Assembly (NCBI GenBank): GCA_004194705.1
Contig: SADC01001009.1
Coordinates: 616,677 to 680,676, forward strand
Direction of reading: 5' to 3'
Origin: Ditylenchus dipsaci
Taxonomy: Eukaryota; Nematoda; Chromadorea; Rhabditida; Anguinidae
Length of the DNA stretch: 64,000 nucleotides
Shown here piece after piece: positions 10,328-21,030 of this stretch. Positions within the stretch are counted from its first letter, which is position 1. Each line of letters opens with the position of its first letter. Below the pieces are notes generated by a model that worked only from the letters and a program-made list of their open reading frames with translations, had not been told where the DNA came from and searched no databases. The position numbers and the translations under genes were made by a program.

Positions 10328-10668
10328 AGGACCATGGTTTTTGGACGCAGCGGCATTTCTGAAATTCGAATTGGCGGGGGACACTTTTTTATTCCAAAAA
10401 TATTCAACAATTAATTTTAACATTGTTTTTAGTTAGCATCTAAAATTTTCTACCATCTACTAGTCGAGCCAAACGTTGCTTGACATTGCGAGATCGGACG
10501 ACTTATCCTACTTTCACATATCAGTTCATAGATATTCTTGAACTGACACATACAATGCTAATTTTAAATGAAAATAAAAAATAATACAAACAAACATTTC
10601 AGAGTAAAAAAGTGTCCTCCGCCAATTCAAATTTCGGAAATACCGCTGCGTCCAAAAACCATGGTCCT
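10328..10668. mobile_element. TTAA-family MITE (AGGACCATGG)
   Basis: TIR AGGACCATGGTTTTTGGACG and its mirror enclose 341 bp. The left flank is TTAA (10324-10327) and the right is TTGA, a mutated TTAA. The subterminal regions have ATTTCTGAAATTCGAATTGG and its mirror. Confidence 0.7.
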
Positions 10669-10719
10669 TTGAGTAGTGTTTTCTTAGAAGATCTCATCTG
10701 ATCTTTTTGAATAAAATTT

Positions 10720-10866
10720 TCAATTTTTTACCATAGAAAGAACATGTCCACACGGAACTTTGGCTTGTTCTGCGCAAACTGAGGTTATTCCTTTAAGACA
10801 GTGCTGACAGTCATCGTAAGCTATCACATAAGATATCAAGCAAAAAGTAAGTAGCTTTAGAAGCAT
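10720..10866 (-). CDS. Small secreted cysteine-containing peptide, copy A
   Basis: A 48-residue frame on the minus strand. Residues 1-16 (MLLKLLTFCLISYVIA) form a typical signal peptide. The mature part starts YDDCQHC, then CLKGITSVCAEQAKVPCGH and LSMVKN. Cysteine pattern: C-x2-C-x7-C-x7-C followed by GH. The PCGH motif recalls half of a RING/cross-brace finger, but the second half is absent, so this is not called a RING protein. A close paralogue at 37365-37526 shares the region from CLKGITS to LSMV residue for residue. The three base differences I found there are all synonymous, while the signal peptides have diverged. Similarity ends at ATG|GTA, so the end could be a donor splice site of a longer gene. 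Function is not recognised. It lies just outside a TTAA MITE. Confidence 0.6.
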   Translation of the reverse strand: MLLKLLTFCLISYVIAYDDCQHCLKGITSVCAEQAKVPCGHVLSMVKN

Positions 10867-11229
10867 TTATAAAAGTTTTAAATTTTTACAATGTGATAAA
10901 CTTTGCAATAAAATAAATTTGTTCTTATAAATTTTCAATATTTATATACACTTGAGAAAAAAAAGAAGAAGAAATTATTTTATACAGTTTATATATTAAT
11001 CATATACAAAACGGTGAAAAAAGAGGAGTTAAAAATATTTTTTAGCCTCTTTGTATGGCAGGCAGACAGATAGCGGAAAAGTAAGAAAAAAGACACTCAC
11101 TTGCAAAGAGGATATACAGGGTGTCCATTAAAAACATGGAAATTTGTTTAAAAAAATGACGAGAGCTTGCCCAAAAAATTCATACATGCAATATATATAT
11201 CTCATCTGATCTTTTTGAATAAAATTTGT
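10867..11229. other. AT-rich stretch upstream of the peptide gene
   Basis: Contains ACAGGGTGTCCATTAAAAAC at about 11116, a motif like the ends of mariner-type elements, without a partner. It also holds a direct repeat of ATCTCATCTGATCTTTTTGA (10691 and 11201). Confidence 0.45.
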
Positions 11230-12145
11230 GGCGCTACTGGCTTTACCCCCCCCAAAAAAGCTACTTTCTTATATCCCCCCCAATTTCAGGACAGGGTTTA
11301 GGCCCCAAAAAATCAGAAGGAGTGGTCAAAATTTCATTCAAGTTTTTGCGTTTTTTGGACTGGTCCTTCATAGTTTTTAAGCGAATAATTTTTGCCGAAA
11401 AAGAGTTGGGATGCTATTTGACATCTTGATCATTTTTCACACTTCGCAATTGCTTCTTAGCGTAAAAAGTCAATATCCAAATATAGCCACTAATTTATTC
11501 ACGTAAAAGTAAATTTTTTTTAAACAATTAGAGTGAAATTAGAAATCGAGTAAAATGCAATTGTTGATCTTTATCGATAAGGCACTCTGGCTCGTTCCTG
11601 GCGTGCCGGAAAATTGGGGAGACCCTTTTCGGCCGAAAAATCAAAGATGTTGAACATAGTTTTGAATACTTTGGGCCGACCCGCCCAAGATGCCTGTTAT
11701 GCATGGTTTTTGATGTACCAGAGTCGCTTTCGAGTAATTTTGTCTAAGGTATGTGTGATCATACCGCATTTCAATTGAAGAACCCATTCCCGGGAGGGAG
11801 GAAACAAAGACCCAAGTCTTTTTAGAGATACGGTACGTACTCACCTTATCAGACATGATTCCGAGAAGACACTTGAAAATGCACTTAGATGCCAAATTTG
11901 GGTCAAAGTTCGAGTTTTTAAAACCAACGGTTTCGCAGCTAAAAAAAGTGGCCCCTGTATTATTCCCTTCCTTCCTCAATACATATAATAATCCCTTTTA
12001 ACTGCTTTTCTGGTCCCTTTATGGCAAATTATTTTTTTTAGACACTCCAAAAAAAGTCGGTTTTTGGGGGGGTATATGACAGTAGGTCGATTTTTCGGGG
12101 GGTATAAGAAGAGTTCTAGCTTTGGTATAAGCGGGTATAAGCGTC
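11230..12145. mobile_element. Insertion present only in unit 1, 8-bp target duplication
   Basis: Bounded by AAATTTGT at 11222-11229 and 12146-12153; unit 2 has a single AAATTTGT (24591-24598) at this place. It begins GGCGCTACTGGCTTTACCCC and ends near TATAAGCGTC, matching the family of 29465-29872 (GGCGCTACTCGGTTATACCC). Part of the interior (11285-11960) resembles 12235-13070 just downstream in a shorter form. Its minus strand resembles the 48290-48430 repeat (around AACTATGTTCAAC). Non-autonomous; no transposase was recognised. Confidence 0.6.
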
Positions 12146-12153
12146 AAATTTGT

Positions 12154-13290
12154 AATAAAAGCTTTATGGGGTTCTCTATTAGAGACAAAAAATGCCTTCA
12201 TGCAGGTTTCTTGTCAGCGTTTTATCTCCAAAAATTTCAGGTCAGGGTTTCAGGGCTGTCCAAAAAATTCAGGGCCCTGTCAAGGTGCTGGTCAAAATTT
12301 CAGGGTTCAAGTTTTTGCGTTCTTTTGTGACTGCTGCTCTTCTTCATAGTTTTTAGCTCGTTGGCGAATATTTTGTTAATTTTTGCATGCGTAAAAAGAG
12401 TTTTGGTGATGCTATTTGACATCTTGATCATTTTTTCACACTCATCGCACATTGCTTCCGCGGCCGATAGTTTCGTAAAAAGTCGAATATACCAAATATA
12501 ACTCATCAAAATTTATTCAGACTGATAAAGTAAATTTTTTTTAAACAATTATGAGTGTTAAATTAGAAATCGAGTAAAAATAGCAAATTGAACAAAGAAC
12601 AATCTATTATCGATAACACGGCACCTCTGGGGACCTTCCTGGCGTGCCGGTTTATTGGGAGTAAATTTATTATACTGGACCGGACTTAGGGTGCTTGTTT
12701 ATTCAAAGTAAGCTTTATGGGGTTTCTTTGTTGGCCGACCAGTTTTCGCCCAAGATGCCTGTTTACTGGTGGTTTATTGAGGTACCGGATGTCGGGAGTG
12801 GAATAATAAAGTAATAAAAGAATAAAAAAGTGTGATCATACCGTATTTTGTTCAATTGATTGAACCGATTCCCGGGAGGGAGGTTGAAACAAAGACCGAC
12901 CAGTCGTTTAATTAGAGAAACTACGGTAAGTACTCAAAAACTTATCAGACACACAGATTTCGGCGGTAATTTGAAAGACCACTTCTGGAAAATTTCACTT
13001 CAGGATTTGCCAAATTTCGGGTCAAAGTTTAGAGTTTTTAAAACCAACCGGAGCGGGTTTCGGGTCAGGGTTTTTTTTTGCTAAAAATCAGTCAGGGCCG
13101 TGATCAGAGCCCTGACTGACCTTTTGCTGTCTCTAATATATATAATTAGATATATTACGAACCATGGTTAGATGACACCCTGTATATCAATAGTAGGAAT
13201 TTCCTACGCAAGTGAAGACATGATTCAACCAAACAAGCTGTCATCCTGTTTTGAAGCTGTAAATGAATCCTTGCACAAATCACCCGTTTT
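12154..13290. other. Degenerate repeat-family sequence
   Basis: 12235-13070 is a diverged, longer relative of 11285-11960. Shared landmarks are TTTGACATCTTGATCATTTT, TTCCCGGGAGGGAGG and AGATGCCTGTT. No credible gene was seen. It is present in both duplication units. Confidence 0.5.
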
Positions 13291-13990
13291 TCTTGGCTGG
13301 ATTGAACGAGTTCTCGGCGTTTGGATACCCGCTAATAGTTCGGGCCCCATTCACGCTGTTCGGGTACCCGCTGGTATTTTGAGCCCTATTCACGTGGTAT
13401 GGAGAAAAGTTTAGAAAGGAAGAGGCAAAATGGTGGCGGCAGGAATCGAACCTGCAGCTTTCAGTTGGCCGGGCTGATGTGCGACCATTACACTAGGCCA
13501 CCTCTTCCTTCTTTTCCTAAGAGCTTATGTATATCTGCTCTCTTTACAATGGGTACCCGCTGGTGGTCGGGCCTCATATACAATGTTCGGTTAGCCGACG
13601 GTGTGTCGGGCCTCATTTATGTGGTTTGGGTAGCCGCTAGTAGTTTGGACCCCATTCACGTGTCCGAATACCCGCTTGTGGTTCCACTAGCGGGTACCGA
13701 ACCACGTAAATGGGGCTCGAATCTCCAGCGGGTAGCGAAACTACTTAAATACGGCTTTTATCACCAGTGGGTACCGAACAATATATATGAGGCCAAACCA
13801 CCAGCAGGTGCCCGAACCACGTGAATGGTGCAAGTACAACCAGCAGGTACTGAACATGTATATGAGACGCGAACCACCAGCGTTGCCCCCAAACGCTTAC
13901 GAATCACTTGGATACAGCCAAGCAATGAACCTGATACCCAAACAATGTGGAAACACCCTAACCACTAACGTGGGCCTAAACCATGCACAG
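13290..13990. repeat. GGTACCCGC minisatellite
   Basis: Degenerate tandem units of about 35-40 bp built on CGGGTACCCGCTGGTGGTTC and CCATTCACGTGG, first in one orientation and, after about 13680, in the other (AGCGGGTACCGAACCACG). It surrounds the tRNA-like sequence. Frames through it are artefacts. Confidence 0.75.
13431..13502 (-). tRNA. tRNA-like sequence, apparent anticodon GGC (Ala)
   Basis: On the minus strand, 72 nt fold as a cloverleaf. Acceptor 5' GGTGGCC pairs with CGCCACC (last pair C-C mismatched). D stem GTGT/GCAC has one wobble. Anticodon stem TCAGC/ACTGA has one mismatch, with loop CCGGCCA. T arm GCAGG-TTCGATT-CCTGC is perfect and carries a consensus B box. Position 33 is C instead of the near-universal U, and two stem mismatches exist, so it may be a pseudogene or SINE-like. 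It sits inside the GGTACCC minisatellite and is present in both units. Confidence 0.45.
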
Positions 13991-14039
13991 AAGCTGGGAC
14001 AATGCGGCATCTGCCACATAGGCGCTTTCTAGTCAAACT

Positions 14040-14490
14040 TACTATCTCTGAGAATTTCTCAATTTCTTATGGTAAAAAAATATAAAAAATATTTTCGCTA
14101 AAAGATCACTTACTTAGTTACTTATTTATCTTTTCGGCACCCGGCGCCAAAAATTTTGCGTGAAACTATGGATGTCCCAATCTCAATTTTCATTGTGCAC
14201 ACATTCCGACAAGTTTATTATAAAAATATTTTTTTTTTCGTAGAATTTCGTAAATTTCAAAGGTCGAAACTGAAAAATGCCGTCTTTAGCTAAAAAAGTG
14301 CCGTCTTTTTTTGACTTTAGAAAGAAAACTTGAAAAAAGAAAGTAATCTAAATAATTTTTTTCAAAGTGATGTCAAAGTGACATCATGAGGTAGCACTCC
14401 ACCTCTATTTTCTAGCGGCGTATCATTTGTTGCAACATCTTTGCAAATTTATCACAAAATTTAAAATGTAAAGCAAGTCGGACTTATATA
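14040..14490. repeat. Left half of an inverted repeat split by the Tigger element
   Basis: TAGCTAAAAAAGTGCC, CTTTAGAAAGAAAACTTG and TTTCTAGCGGCGTATCATTT are mirrored at 15630-15790 on the other side of the pogo/Tigger element. That makes one palindromic MITE interrupted by the insertion. The first 200 bases have nothing recognised. Confidence 0.55.
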
Positions 14491-15602
14491 CAGTCGACTC
14501 TCTACATAACGACTCTCTATATAACGTCCCTCTCCTCATAACGTCCAGTGAAACTGGTTTGGTTGGTCTAAACTAAATACTCGAACAACTGCCTCTCTAT
14601 ATAGCGACTCTCTACATAACGTCCCTCTACATAACGTCCCAATTTGGCTGGACACTGCTTAAAAGACGCCTCTCCATATAACGTCTTTTCGAAAAAAATT
14701 AAAATTGAAAGCGTCTCGACAAGAAAATAACTCATTTTTTGCTTCATATATGTTCAGTTTGGTCAGCTTTCAAAATTTGCTGTTTTAGAGATCACAAAGT
14801 TGATCTCTACAAGGTGCTGCGCTTCCTTCACCGTTCCTGGTCGAATGTCAAGCCGGAAACTATAGCCACTGTTTCCGAAAAGCCAAATTTATCAAGGATT
14901 CGGAAGTAGGCCTTTTATTTTTCACAAAAAGATTTTCTGTGTTTTAAGCAAGGCGCTGGTAGTCGAGAGAATCAGGAAAACGCTGTGATCGAGTTAGAAC
15001 AAAAAGGCGCTTGCGGGGAATTAAGTACACTCTAGGAGGAATGCAGGCACTGGCTTTGATGGAAGGCGCATTAAATGACTACTTATTGGTTGACCACCAA
15101 CTCGTTACTGGTGGAGCTTTTACTCTTGCCGAAATTGTAGCGGATGTTTAACGGAAGTGGAAGATTTTTTTTCGCTTTGCTCGGCTCTTGAATGGGTTAA
15201 GGTTTTAGTGAAACTGAATTAATGAAGATCGACCAGTTTCAGAGCCGCCAGTCAATACACGAGAAGCAATTGAAGCTTTGAAATTCTCCAGCGATGCGCC
15301 GACGAAAATGCCATTGTTGAGTCCAGCTGCTGTGCGATAAAGTGGATGATTTGCTTGCCAAATAACGCATGAAGAAACTGAAGCAGAAGAATATTTCTAC
15401 TTATTTCACGCCCATCCGATCGTTTGTTCGGGTGCTATTTATTGTTGAAATCAACAGTTTTTTTTGAAAATCTCTACATAACGTCTGGTGAGCGATATAT
15501 AGGCGAGTGCCTCTTTACATAACGACTCTCTATATAACGTCCTCTCTTCATAACGTCCCGTTTTGGCGGTCCATTGAAAGACGTTATGTAGAGAGTCGAC
15601 TG
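14491..15602 (+). mobile_element. pogo/Tigger-type transposon, internally deleted
   Basis: Perfect terminal inverted repeats CAGTCGACTCTCTACATAAC... and mirror, flanked by TA (14489-14490, 15603-15604). Subterminal repeats of CTCTCTATATAACG lie at both ends. The 1.1-kb interior keeps only the C-terminal part of a Tigger/jerky-like transposase. Unit 2 has the same element at 26955-28071, so the internal deletion predates the duplication. Confidence 0.85.
14796..15345 (+). pseudogene. Tigger-like transposase C-terminal remnant
   Basis: Translated in shifting frames it shows DLYKVLRFLHRSWSNVKPET followed by the family's TI-CF-KA motif. That motif reads ANCFRKAKF in unit 2; in unit 1 one base is missing. 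It is followed by an acidic/hydrophobic tail (DYLLVDHQLVTGG, EIVADV, TREAIEAL) like the C-terminal region of Tigger/jerky proteins. The DNA-binding and DDE catalytic regions are gone, so it cannot be a functional transposase. Confidence 0.65.
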
Positions 15603-15604
15603 TA

Positions 15605-16325
15605 CCTTTACCTTCTTGTGCATGTATGCAAAGCTGTTGCAACAAATGATACGGCCGTTAGAAAATAGAGTTGCAGGGCTTTATGATGTTATTAACTGTG
15701 AAAACAATTGTTTAGATATCTATCTTATTTCAAGTTTCTTTCTAAAGTGAAAAAAGACAATATTTTAGGCTAAAGCTAAGTACTCAATGGAGCCGCACCC
15801 GCACTCCGCACTCCCGCGCAAATCTTCACTCCGCGGTGCGGCACCAGCGTGTACACAATAAGGCGACACATTTTTGCGACACATTCGCACTCCCGCGCTC
15901 TTTCATTCTGAGTGAGGCGATTTTTATTCCGAGTGCGGCGCATCATCGTAGTTTCATTTCTTATGCTCTTTTCGGGGTCAAATTATTTTTGAGTACAACT
16001 TTTCCGCTTGTGCATCCGATTGAAACTTTTTAAGACTAAGGCTTAATTTTTGGAAAATGGGAAATTTAAAGGAACACAGAAAACCACCTATCTCACCTAA
16101 AATATGTGCTGAACACAGTTGTTAATACCAAATAGTGATTTCACTAGCCACGACACCTATAATAGGCAGATACTTATTCCGAGGAGAGGATCTGCCTAGA
16201 AATCCCGAAAATATCAGTTATATGGGATTGCAAACCATGATTTTTTCAATTTTGGTGACTCAACTATGAAACCTAGGATAGGTACCCTGCTTCAGGTGAT
16301 ATCAAGCTGGATGGCCTAAAAATGA
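15605..16325. other. MITE right half and GTGCGGCACC-rich islet
   Basis: 15630-15790 is the right half of the split palindrome. 15785-15975 is CpG-rich, with repeats of CCGCACTCC, GCGGTGCGGCACC and GAGTGCGGCG; the same motifs recur at 30895-31110. The remainder to 16325 is unrecognised. Confidence 0.5.
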
Positions 16326-16329
16326 AATT

Positions 16330-16620
16330 TTAGCCAATTTTTTTACGTTTTCATGCTCCAAAAACTGTTTTCTGGACTAATTCGGACATGCTGAAGATGG
16401 TTTGATAGTATTAAATGCTGTTTTGTAGGGTATTTTTTTAGTTTTGGGCAATAATAATTTCGCTAAAATCAATTATTGCCTGAAACTCAAAAAATACTAG
16501 AGAAAACGGCATTTTACCTCTATCAAACCATCTCAGGGTGCCCGAATCAGTCCAGAAAACAGGTTTGAAACCTCAAAAATGTGAAAAAAAATTTTGATCC
16601 AAGTGGACGACCACTTGGTT
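16330..16620. mobile_element. Palindromic MITE (ATGGTTTGATAG family)
   Basis: Inverted repeat centred near 16463: CTGAAGATGGTTTGATAG on the left mirrors CTATCAAACCATCTCAGGG on the right. Ends are near AATTTTTTTACGTTTTCATG and its mirror. Unit 2 copy at about 28800-29100. Confidence 0.6.
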
Positions 16621-16782
16621 TTAATGGTCCAGACTCTAGAGAAGGTGCCAGGTGGTTTACTGCTCACCTGAGTCTTACTGGTCTTTCACAGAATAGTTTA
16701 TAATTGTTATTCAAAAACAATAATGTTGTTACCACCAGGATTGAGCCTGCAACCTCAAAAAGCGTCCTGAGAATCCATGCAC

Positions 16783-17278
16783 AAACCAAGTGGTCGACCA
16801 CTTGGATCAAAAAAAATTTTACGTTTTCGGGTACAAAACAATTTTTTCTGCACTAATTCGATCATGCTGAAGATGGTTTGACAGTGGTAAAATTACGTTT
16901 TGTCAAGAAATTTTTGATTTATCGCTAACGATTGAATTTGATAAATCAAGAATTAGCAATAACTTAAAAATTTCTCGACGCTACTCGGTAATACCCCCAC
17001 CCCCAAAATCGGACCTACTCGGTTTAACCCCCCCCCAAAAAATCAAGATTTTTAGGAGTGGTCAAACACATTTTTAGCAATAATTTCGCCATAAAAGGTC
17101 CAGAAAAGCAATTTAAAAGGGATTATGGGCTGTATTGGGAGGGGAAGGGAATAATACAGGGGCACTTTTTTTAGCTGCTTTACCATGTTTTCAACTCGGG
17201 CGTGGCAAAAATAGACTTTATATGCATTTTTATGATCAAGTGTACTTCTCGGAATCATGTCTAAGGTAAGTGCTAAGG
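16783..17278. mobile_element. Half palindromic MITE with poly-C/G insertion, cut at the duplication edge
   Basis: 16783-16978 is the left half of the GTGGTCGACCAC family. A GCTACTCGGTAATACCCCC element then begins, and the copy ends at the duplication boundary. The complete arrangement is seen at 29275-30003. Confidence 0.6.
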
Positions 17279-18029
17279 TAAGTGCAAAAAGCAAAAAGAG
17301 CTGCAAAACTATGTAATCAAAAATTTATGCAAAAAATACGCTATTTGAAAATAGCCTTAACATTAGTTACAAATTATTCGCTTTAACAAAAGTTTGAATT
17401 CCGGGAGACCCTACTGTCATGTATTTCACCCCCCCCCAAAAAGCTACTGTAATATAACCAAACACCACCACCCCCCCCCCCTAAAAAAAATCTCGGTTTT
17501 TTAAAAGGGTCCAGAACATTACAATTCTCCTTTCAAGACAGCCGTAATACTTTTCATTTGCTTTTCTGGTCCTTTCATGCCAAATTATTGCATAAAAATG
17601 ATTTTCAGACACTCCTAAAAATCATGGTTTTTAGGGGGGGGGTGGTTTGCGATATCGTATATGACAGTAGGTCAATTATTGGGGTGGAGGGGTATATACA
17701 GTAGCCTTTTTTTGGGGGGGGGGGGTTTGGATGTATATTAGAGTAGCCCTTCCGGTATTTGAAATTGAAGGTATAAGTTTTCTTTTGTCAATTCATCTAA
17801 AATTTCGTCTTAGCAATGCATTTTTTTCACTCTATTCAATAAGAAATCGGCAGGCCACGAAAAAGTGTAATAATAATTTGGTCATACGGTGCCATTGAAA
17901 AGTAAGGTCTTTATTCTGGGAAACCCTGTAAAAGAAAAATATAACATTCGAAGATTTAAATCATAATTACACTTCTCACCGCTTATTTGCCACGTAATCA
18001 AGATTATACGCGAAAAGAGACTATTGTCG

Positions 18030-18242
18030 ATAGATGCCATTGGCAAAGTGATCTAATTGGCGGAAAGATTCCATTGGCGAAAAGATGCATTGGCGAACTG
18101 ATTTCATTGGCGAAAAGATTCTATTGGCGAAAAGAGCCATTGGCGAAAAGATGCATTGGCGATCTGATTTCATTGGCGAAAAGATGCCATTGGCGCAAAG
18201 ATCGCATTGGCGAAATTTCATTGGCGAAACGATTACGCCCCA
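18030..18242. repeat. cgccaatg minisatellite (unit 2)
   Basis: Copy of 3773-4003 with scattered one-base losses. Confidence 0.85.
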
Positions 18243-18311
18243 AAATTTCTACACCGGTGATACTTACATCACTACCCGTACTGAAAGTGAAAGAAAAGAG
18301 TACCACCAATT

Positions 18312-20080
18312 GGCGTTAAGCGAATATCAAACCGATTCATCAACACACGAATTCATCAACACATGAATTCATCAACACACGAATTCATCAACAAAGTTTG
18401 TCTTGGCACGCAATGTCAATGCTTTTAAATTTTGTTGATGATTGCGTTTTTTCTTAAACTTACTTCTGATCTATCTAATATTCTCACCTGACATCTGTGT
18501 TGTTTAGGCAAGTATGAACTTCGAGCTACTTACTTCCGAAAAAACAAGCCTATGCTAAGGATTCTGGTGGATATCTGTACTGGAGAATACTTTCAAGGGA
18601 AAACCGGACATAGGAGGTGTACCTTTTCAAACTGGATGGGACGGAACTGCAACACCAAATGCGGAGGTATCTGTTTTTAACCTTTTTCTGACTGTAGCTA
18701 CATCTTTTTCAGGAAAAGGCCTGACTTGCGACGGAAATTTCGAACTAACCTCAGCGCACCATCACTACGGAGATGAAAATCGCGTAGAAGCAAAGCGCTT
18801 TCAGGTTTTCGCACAATTTGCTTTTCAATCACATACTTGCATTCAGGGAATAGTCCAAAAGCAAGCTCTTTCCAGCAAGAATTCCGCGGCGCGTTATCGG
18901 CAACGCACTCAATAAAATCTCAAAACAGCATGGGGTCATATTCGACGATCGTTTGTGGCAAACAACATTCGCAATATTCGACACGAGAATAAGTTGGAGC
19001 CCGCCAATCAAAGAATCTACAATCTCTTGAGGTTATATTTTCTTTTTTAAAGCCATCTACTGATTCTTTTCTAGGTTTCCGAAAGACTTCCAGATGTACC
19101 AAGATGAAGTTTTTCTCAAATTCGAGGATGGAATGTGCTCAGCGAGTGCTGATCTTCTCTACTAACAAATTTCTGGATCTTCTCGTCGCTGAAAGAATAT
19201 CGGAGCGGATGGAACATGGGCGTCGTGCCACTTCTCTTCGACAATTTGTGGATAATCTATGCTCGCTTGGCTCATACATTGTCCCTGTGGTATTCTCGCT
19301 CCTCTGATCGCAAAACAGAAACCTATGAATTTGTGCTGAAGAAATTGGTGGAGCTGCGTCCAACCTTTCGCCAACAAGTATTGCCGTGGACTTCGAACTG
19401 GGAGTTCAACGCTTTCAAGGTTTTTTTTATTGTTTGTACAAATAGGCTGTCCCTAAAACTTAAGAAAATTTCAAATGCTTTACAGAAAGTATGGTCGGAA
19501 ATCCAAATGCGTGGCTGCTTGTACATTTTGCAGCGATCCATGATCAGAATGTTTACGAAAAGGGAATAAGTCTCTTTATGACTCCAATTCAATGTTCCGC
19601 CTTGAAGTCAATATGATTCTGGCTCTGGCTTCGTACCGGGAATGACGTTGGGGTAGCATTGGATGATTTGAGGTATTTCGTATGTCTTGATTGGTTTCTT
19701 ACGTGTTTTCTTTAGGACCAAAGTGGAGGATATCAGCATGGAAAAGAACTCGAACGCTGATAGACTACTTGAAGATAACTACGTGGGACGACCCACAGCG
19801 GGCGGAGTTCACACCGGGGAAATTTACAGGGGTGGAATTTACCGCCGCGATGCAAGGAAAAGAGATGCGATTTTAAAACCCTAAAATTTCGTGCCAAGAC
19901 AAATTTTGTTGATGGAATTGTGTTGATGAATTCGTGTGTTGATGAATTTGTGTTGATGAATTCGGTGTTGATGAATTCGATGTTGATGAATTCGGTGTTG
20001 ATGAATTCGTGTGTTGATGAATTCGTGTGTTGATGAATTGGTGTTGATGAATTCGGTGTTGATGAATTCAGGGTCACCCC
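18312..20080 (+). mobile_element. MULE transposon, unit 2 copy
   Basis: Colinear with 4064-5891: EcoRI-containing terminal minisatellites at about 18340-18395 and 19915-20070. The flanking CCACCAAT... repeat is degraded by indels (CACAATAT on the right). It carries fewer terminal units than unit 1. Confidence 0.8.
18507..19900 (+). pseudogene. FLYWCH/MULE transposase, unit 2 copy
   Basis: Same exon series as 4265-5719, but with many more frameshifts. Examples are one-base losses within the ADGTW, VDFELGEFNAF and YFEDNYVGR stretches. Recognisable pieces include QRVLIFSTNKFLDLLVA and VFSLL. Splice sites are retained, which argues for base-calling noise rather than long decay. Confidence 0.75.
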
Positions 20081-20081
20081 C

Positions 20082-20915
20082 ACAATATATATGCATATCA
20101 GAGTAATCTGGGTACAATACACCACCACCTATTTTTATAATATTTAGATGGTTCATATATTTTCGATAGTATCTGTGCCCTCTAGGTATTAAGAACAACC
20201 AGGGGAACATTGGGAACAATCTATGGGTCTGAGAATAGTCTTCAAAAAGTAGGTTAGCTGATTAATAAAGGTTATATGATGATTTTGGCGCCCGCAAGTA
20301 ATGAATTGCATAAACCAAAGCTGGTATCTGTACTCATTAATAAGACTCTACTTATTTTGAGACTTAATCTTATTTATTTTAGATTTTTTTGTCAAAAATG
20401 TTTTTTTTAGCAACAAAAGAGCAATAAGAACTGTGTAAATAGCATGTTTTTACCAAAATACCCTAAATGTACTTTTTTACAAAAAATTAAGATACCAGCC
20501 ATATATAAAACTAATCAATTGTAAGATACGGCTCAAATATTGCACCACAAAAAACCGTAACATCGGCTAAACACCAAACTCTCTCATAATCAAGTGATTT
20601 GTTCGTATCCAAGTTTATGGCACGAAATAATATGATTATCTACTGTGCGTAGAGAGCGCTAAAGCAAAAAAAGTATACGTGAAAGTATTTTTTCAGGTAC
20701 CGCAAGGTTAAAGAAAATGAGATATACGAAAGAGTAGCAAGGTATTTTAAAGTTGGAGTGGGTAAGGTATCTGCAACTCTATTTGCAAAATTACCTAAAA
20801 TTTAAGCATTCACTTGGTCTCTAAGGCAAAAAGTCATATTTTGGTTAAAATACATGAAATTATGACTTTCCTTCAAGACAAAACATAGAAAAAAATATAC
20901 GAAAAATGACTTAAG
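20082..20915. other. AT-rich stretch, nothing recognised (unit 2)
   Basis: Counterpart of 5901-6745. Confidence 0.4.
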
Positions 20916-20916
20916 T

Positions 20917-21030
20917 GACCCCCTGTGGTGCATCCCCTAAGTGCACCCCCTTGAAGTGCACCCTACAGAGGGGGTGCACTTCAGGGGGGTGCACTTAGGG
21001 GGGGGGGGTGGTAAGTGCACTACAGGGGCT
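20917..21030. repeat. GTGCAC-rich hairpin (unit 2)
   Basis: Counterpart of 6747-6885, with shorter C and G runs. Confidence 0.8.

Larger units (their letters stand above)
3016..17278 (+). repeat. Tandem duplication, unit 1 (14.3 kb)
   Basis: From the GCAAAAAAGAGCTGC region onward this block is colinear with 17285-29760 in the same orientation. Relative to unit 2 it has two extra segments: 8564-9330 and 11230-12145 (plus one 8-bp target copy). Otherwise the copies differ mostly by 1-2 base indels. The right edge lies inside a poly-C/G transposon (GCTACTCGGTAATACCCCC), where unit 1 stops and unit 2 starts after a repeated CTAAGGTAAGTG. Confidence 0.9.

Noticed and set aside
11641..11979. 112-residue minus-strand frame as a transposase gene
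   Set aside because: Its end (IQNYVQHL) matches a dispersed non-coding repeat at 48290-48430, with no conserved reading frame between copies.
13399..14032. 141- and 81-residue frames in the GGTACCC region
   Set aside because: They run through a minisatellite and the antisense of a tRNA-like sequence, and break in unit 2.
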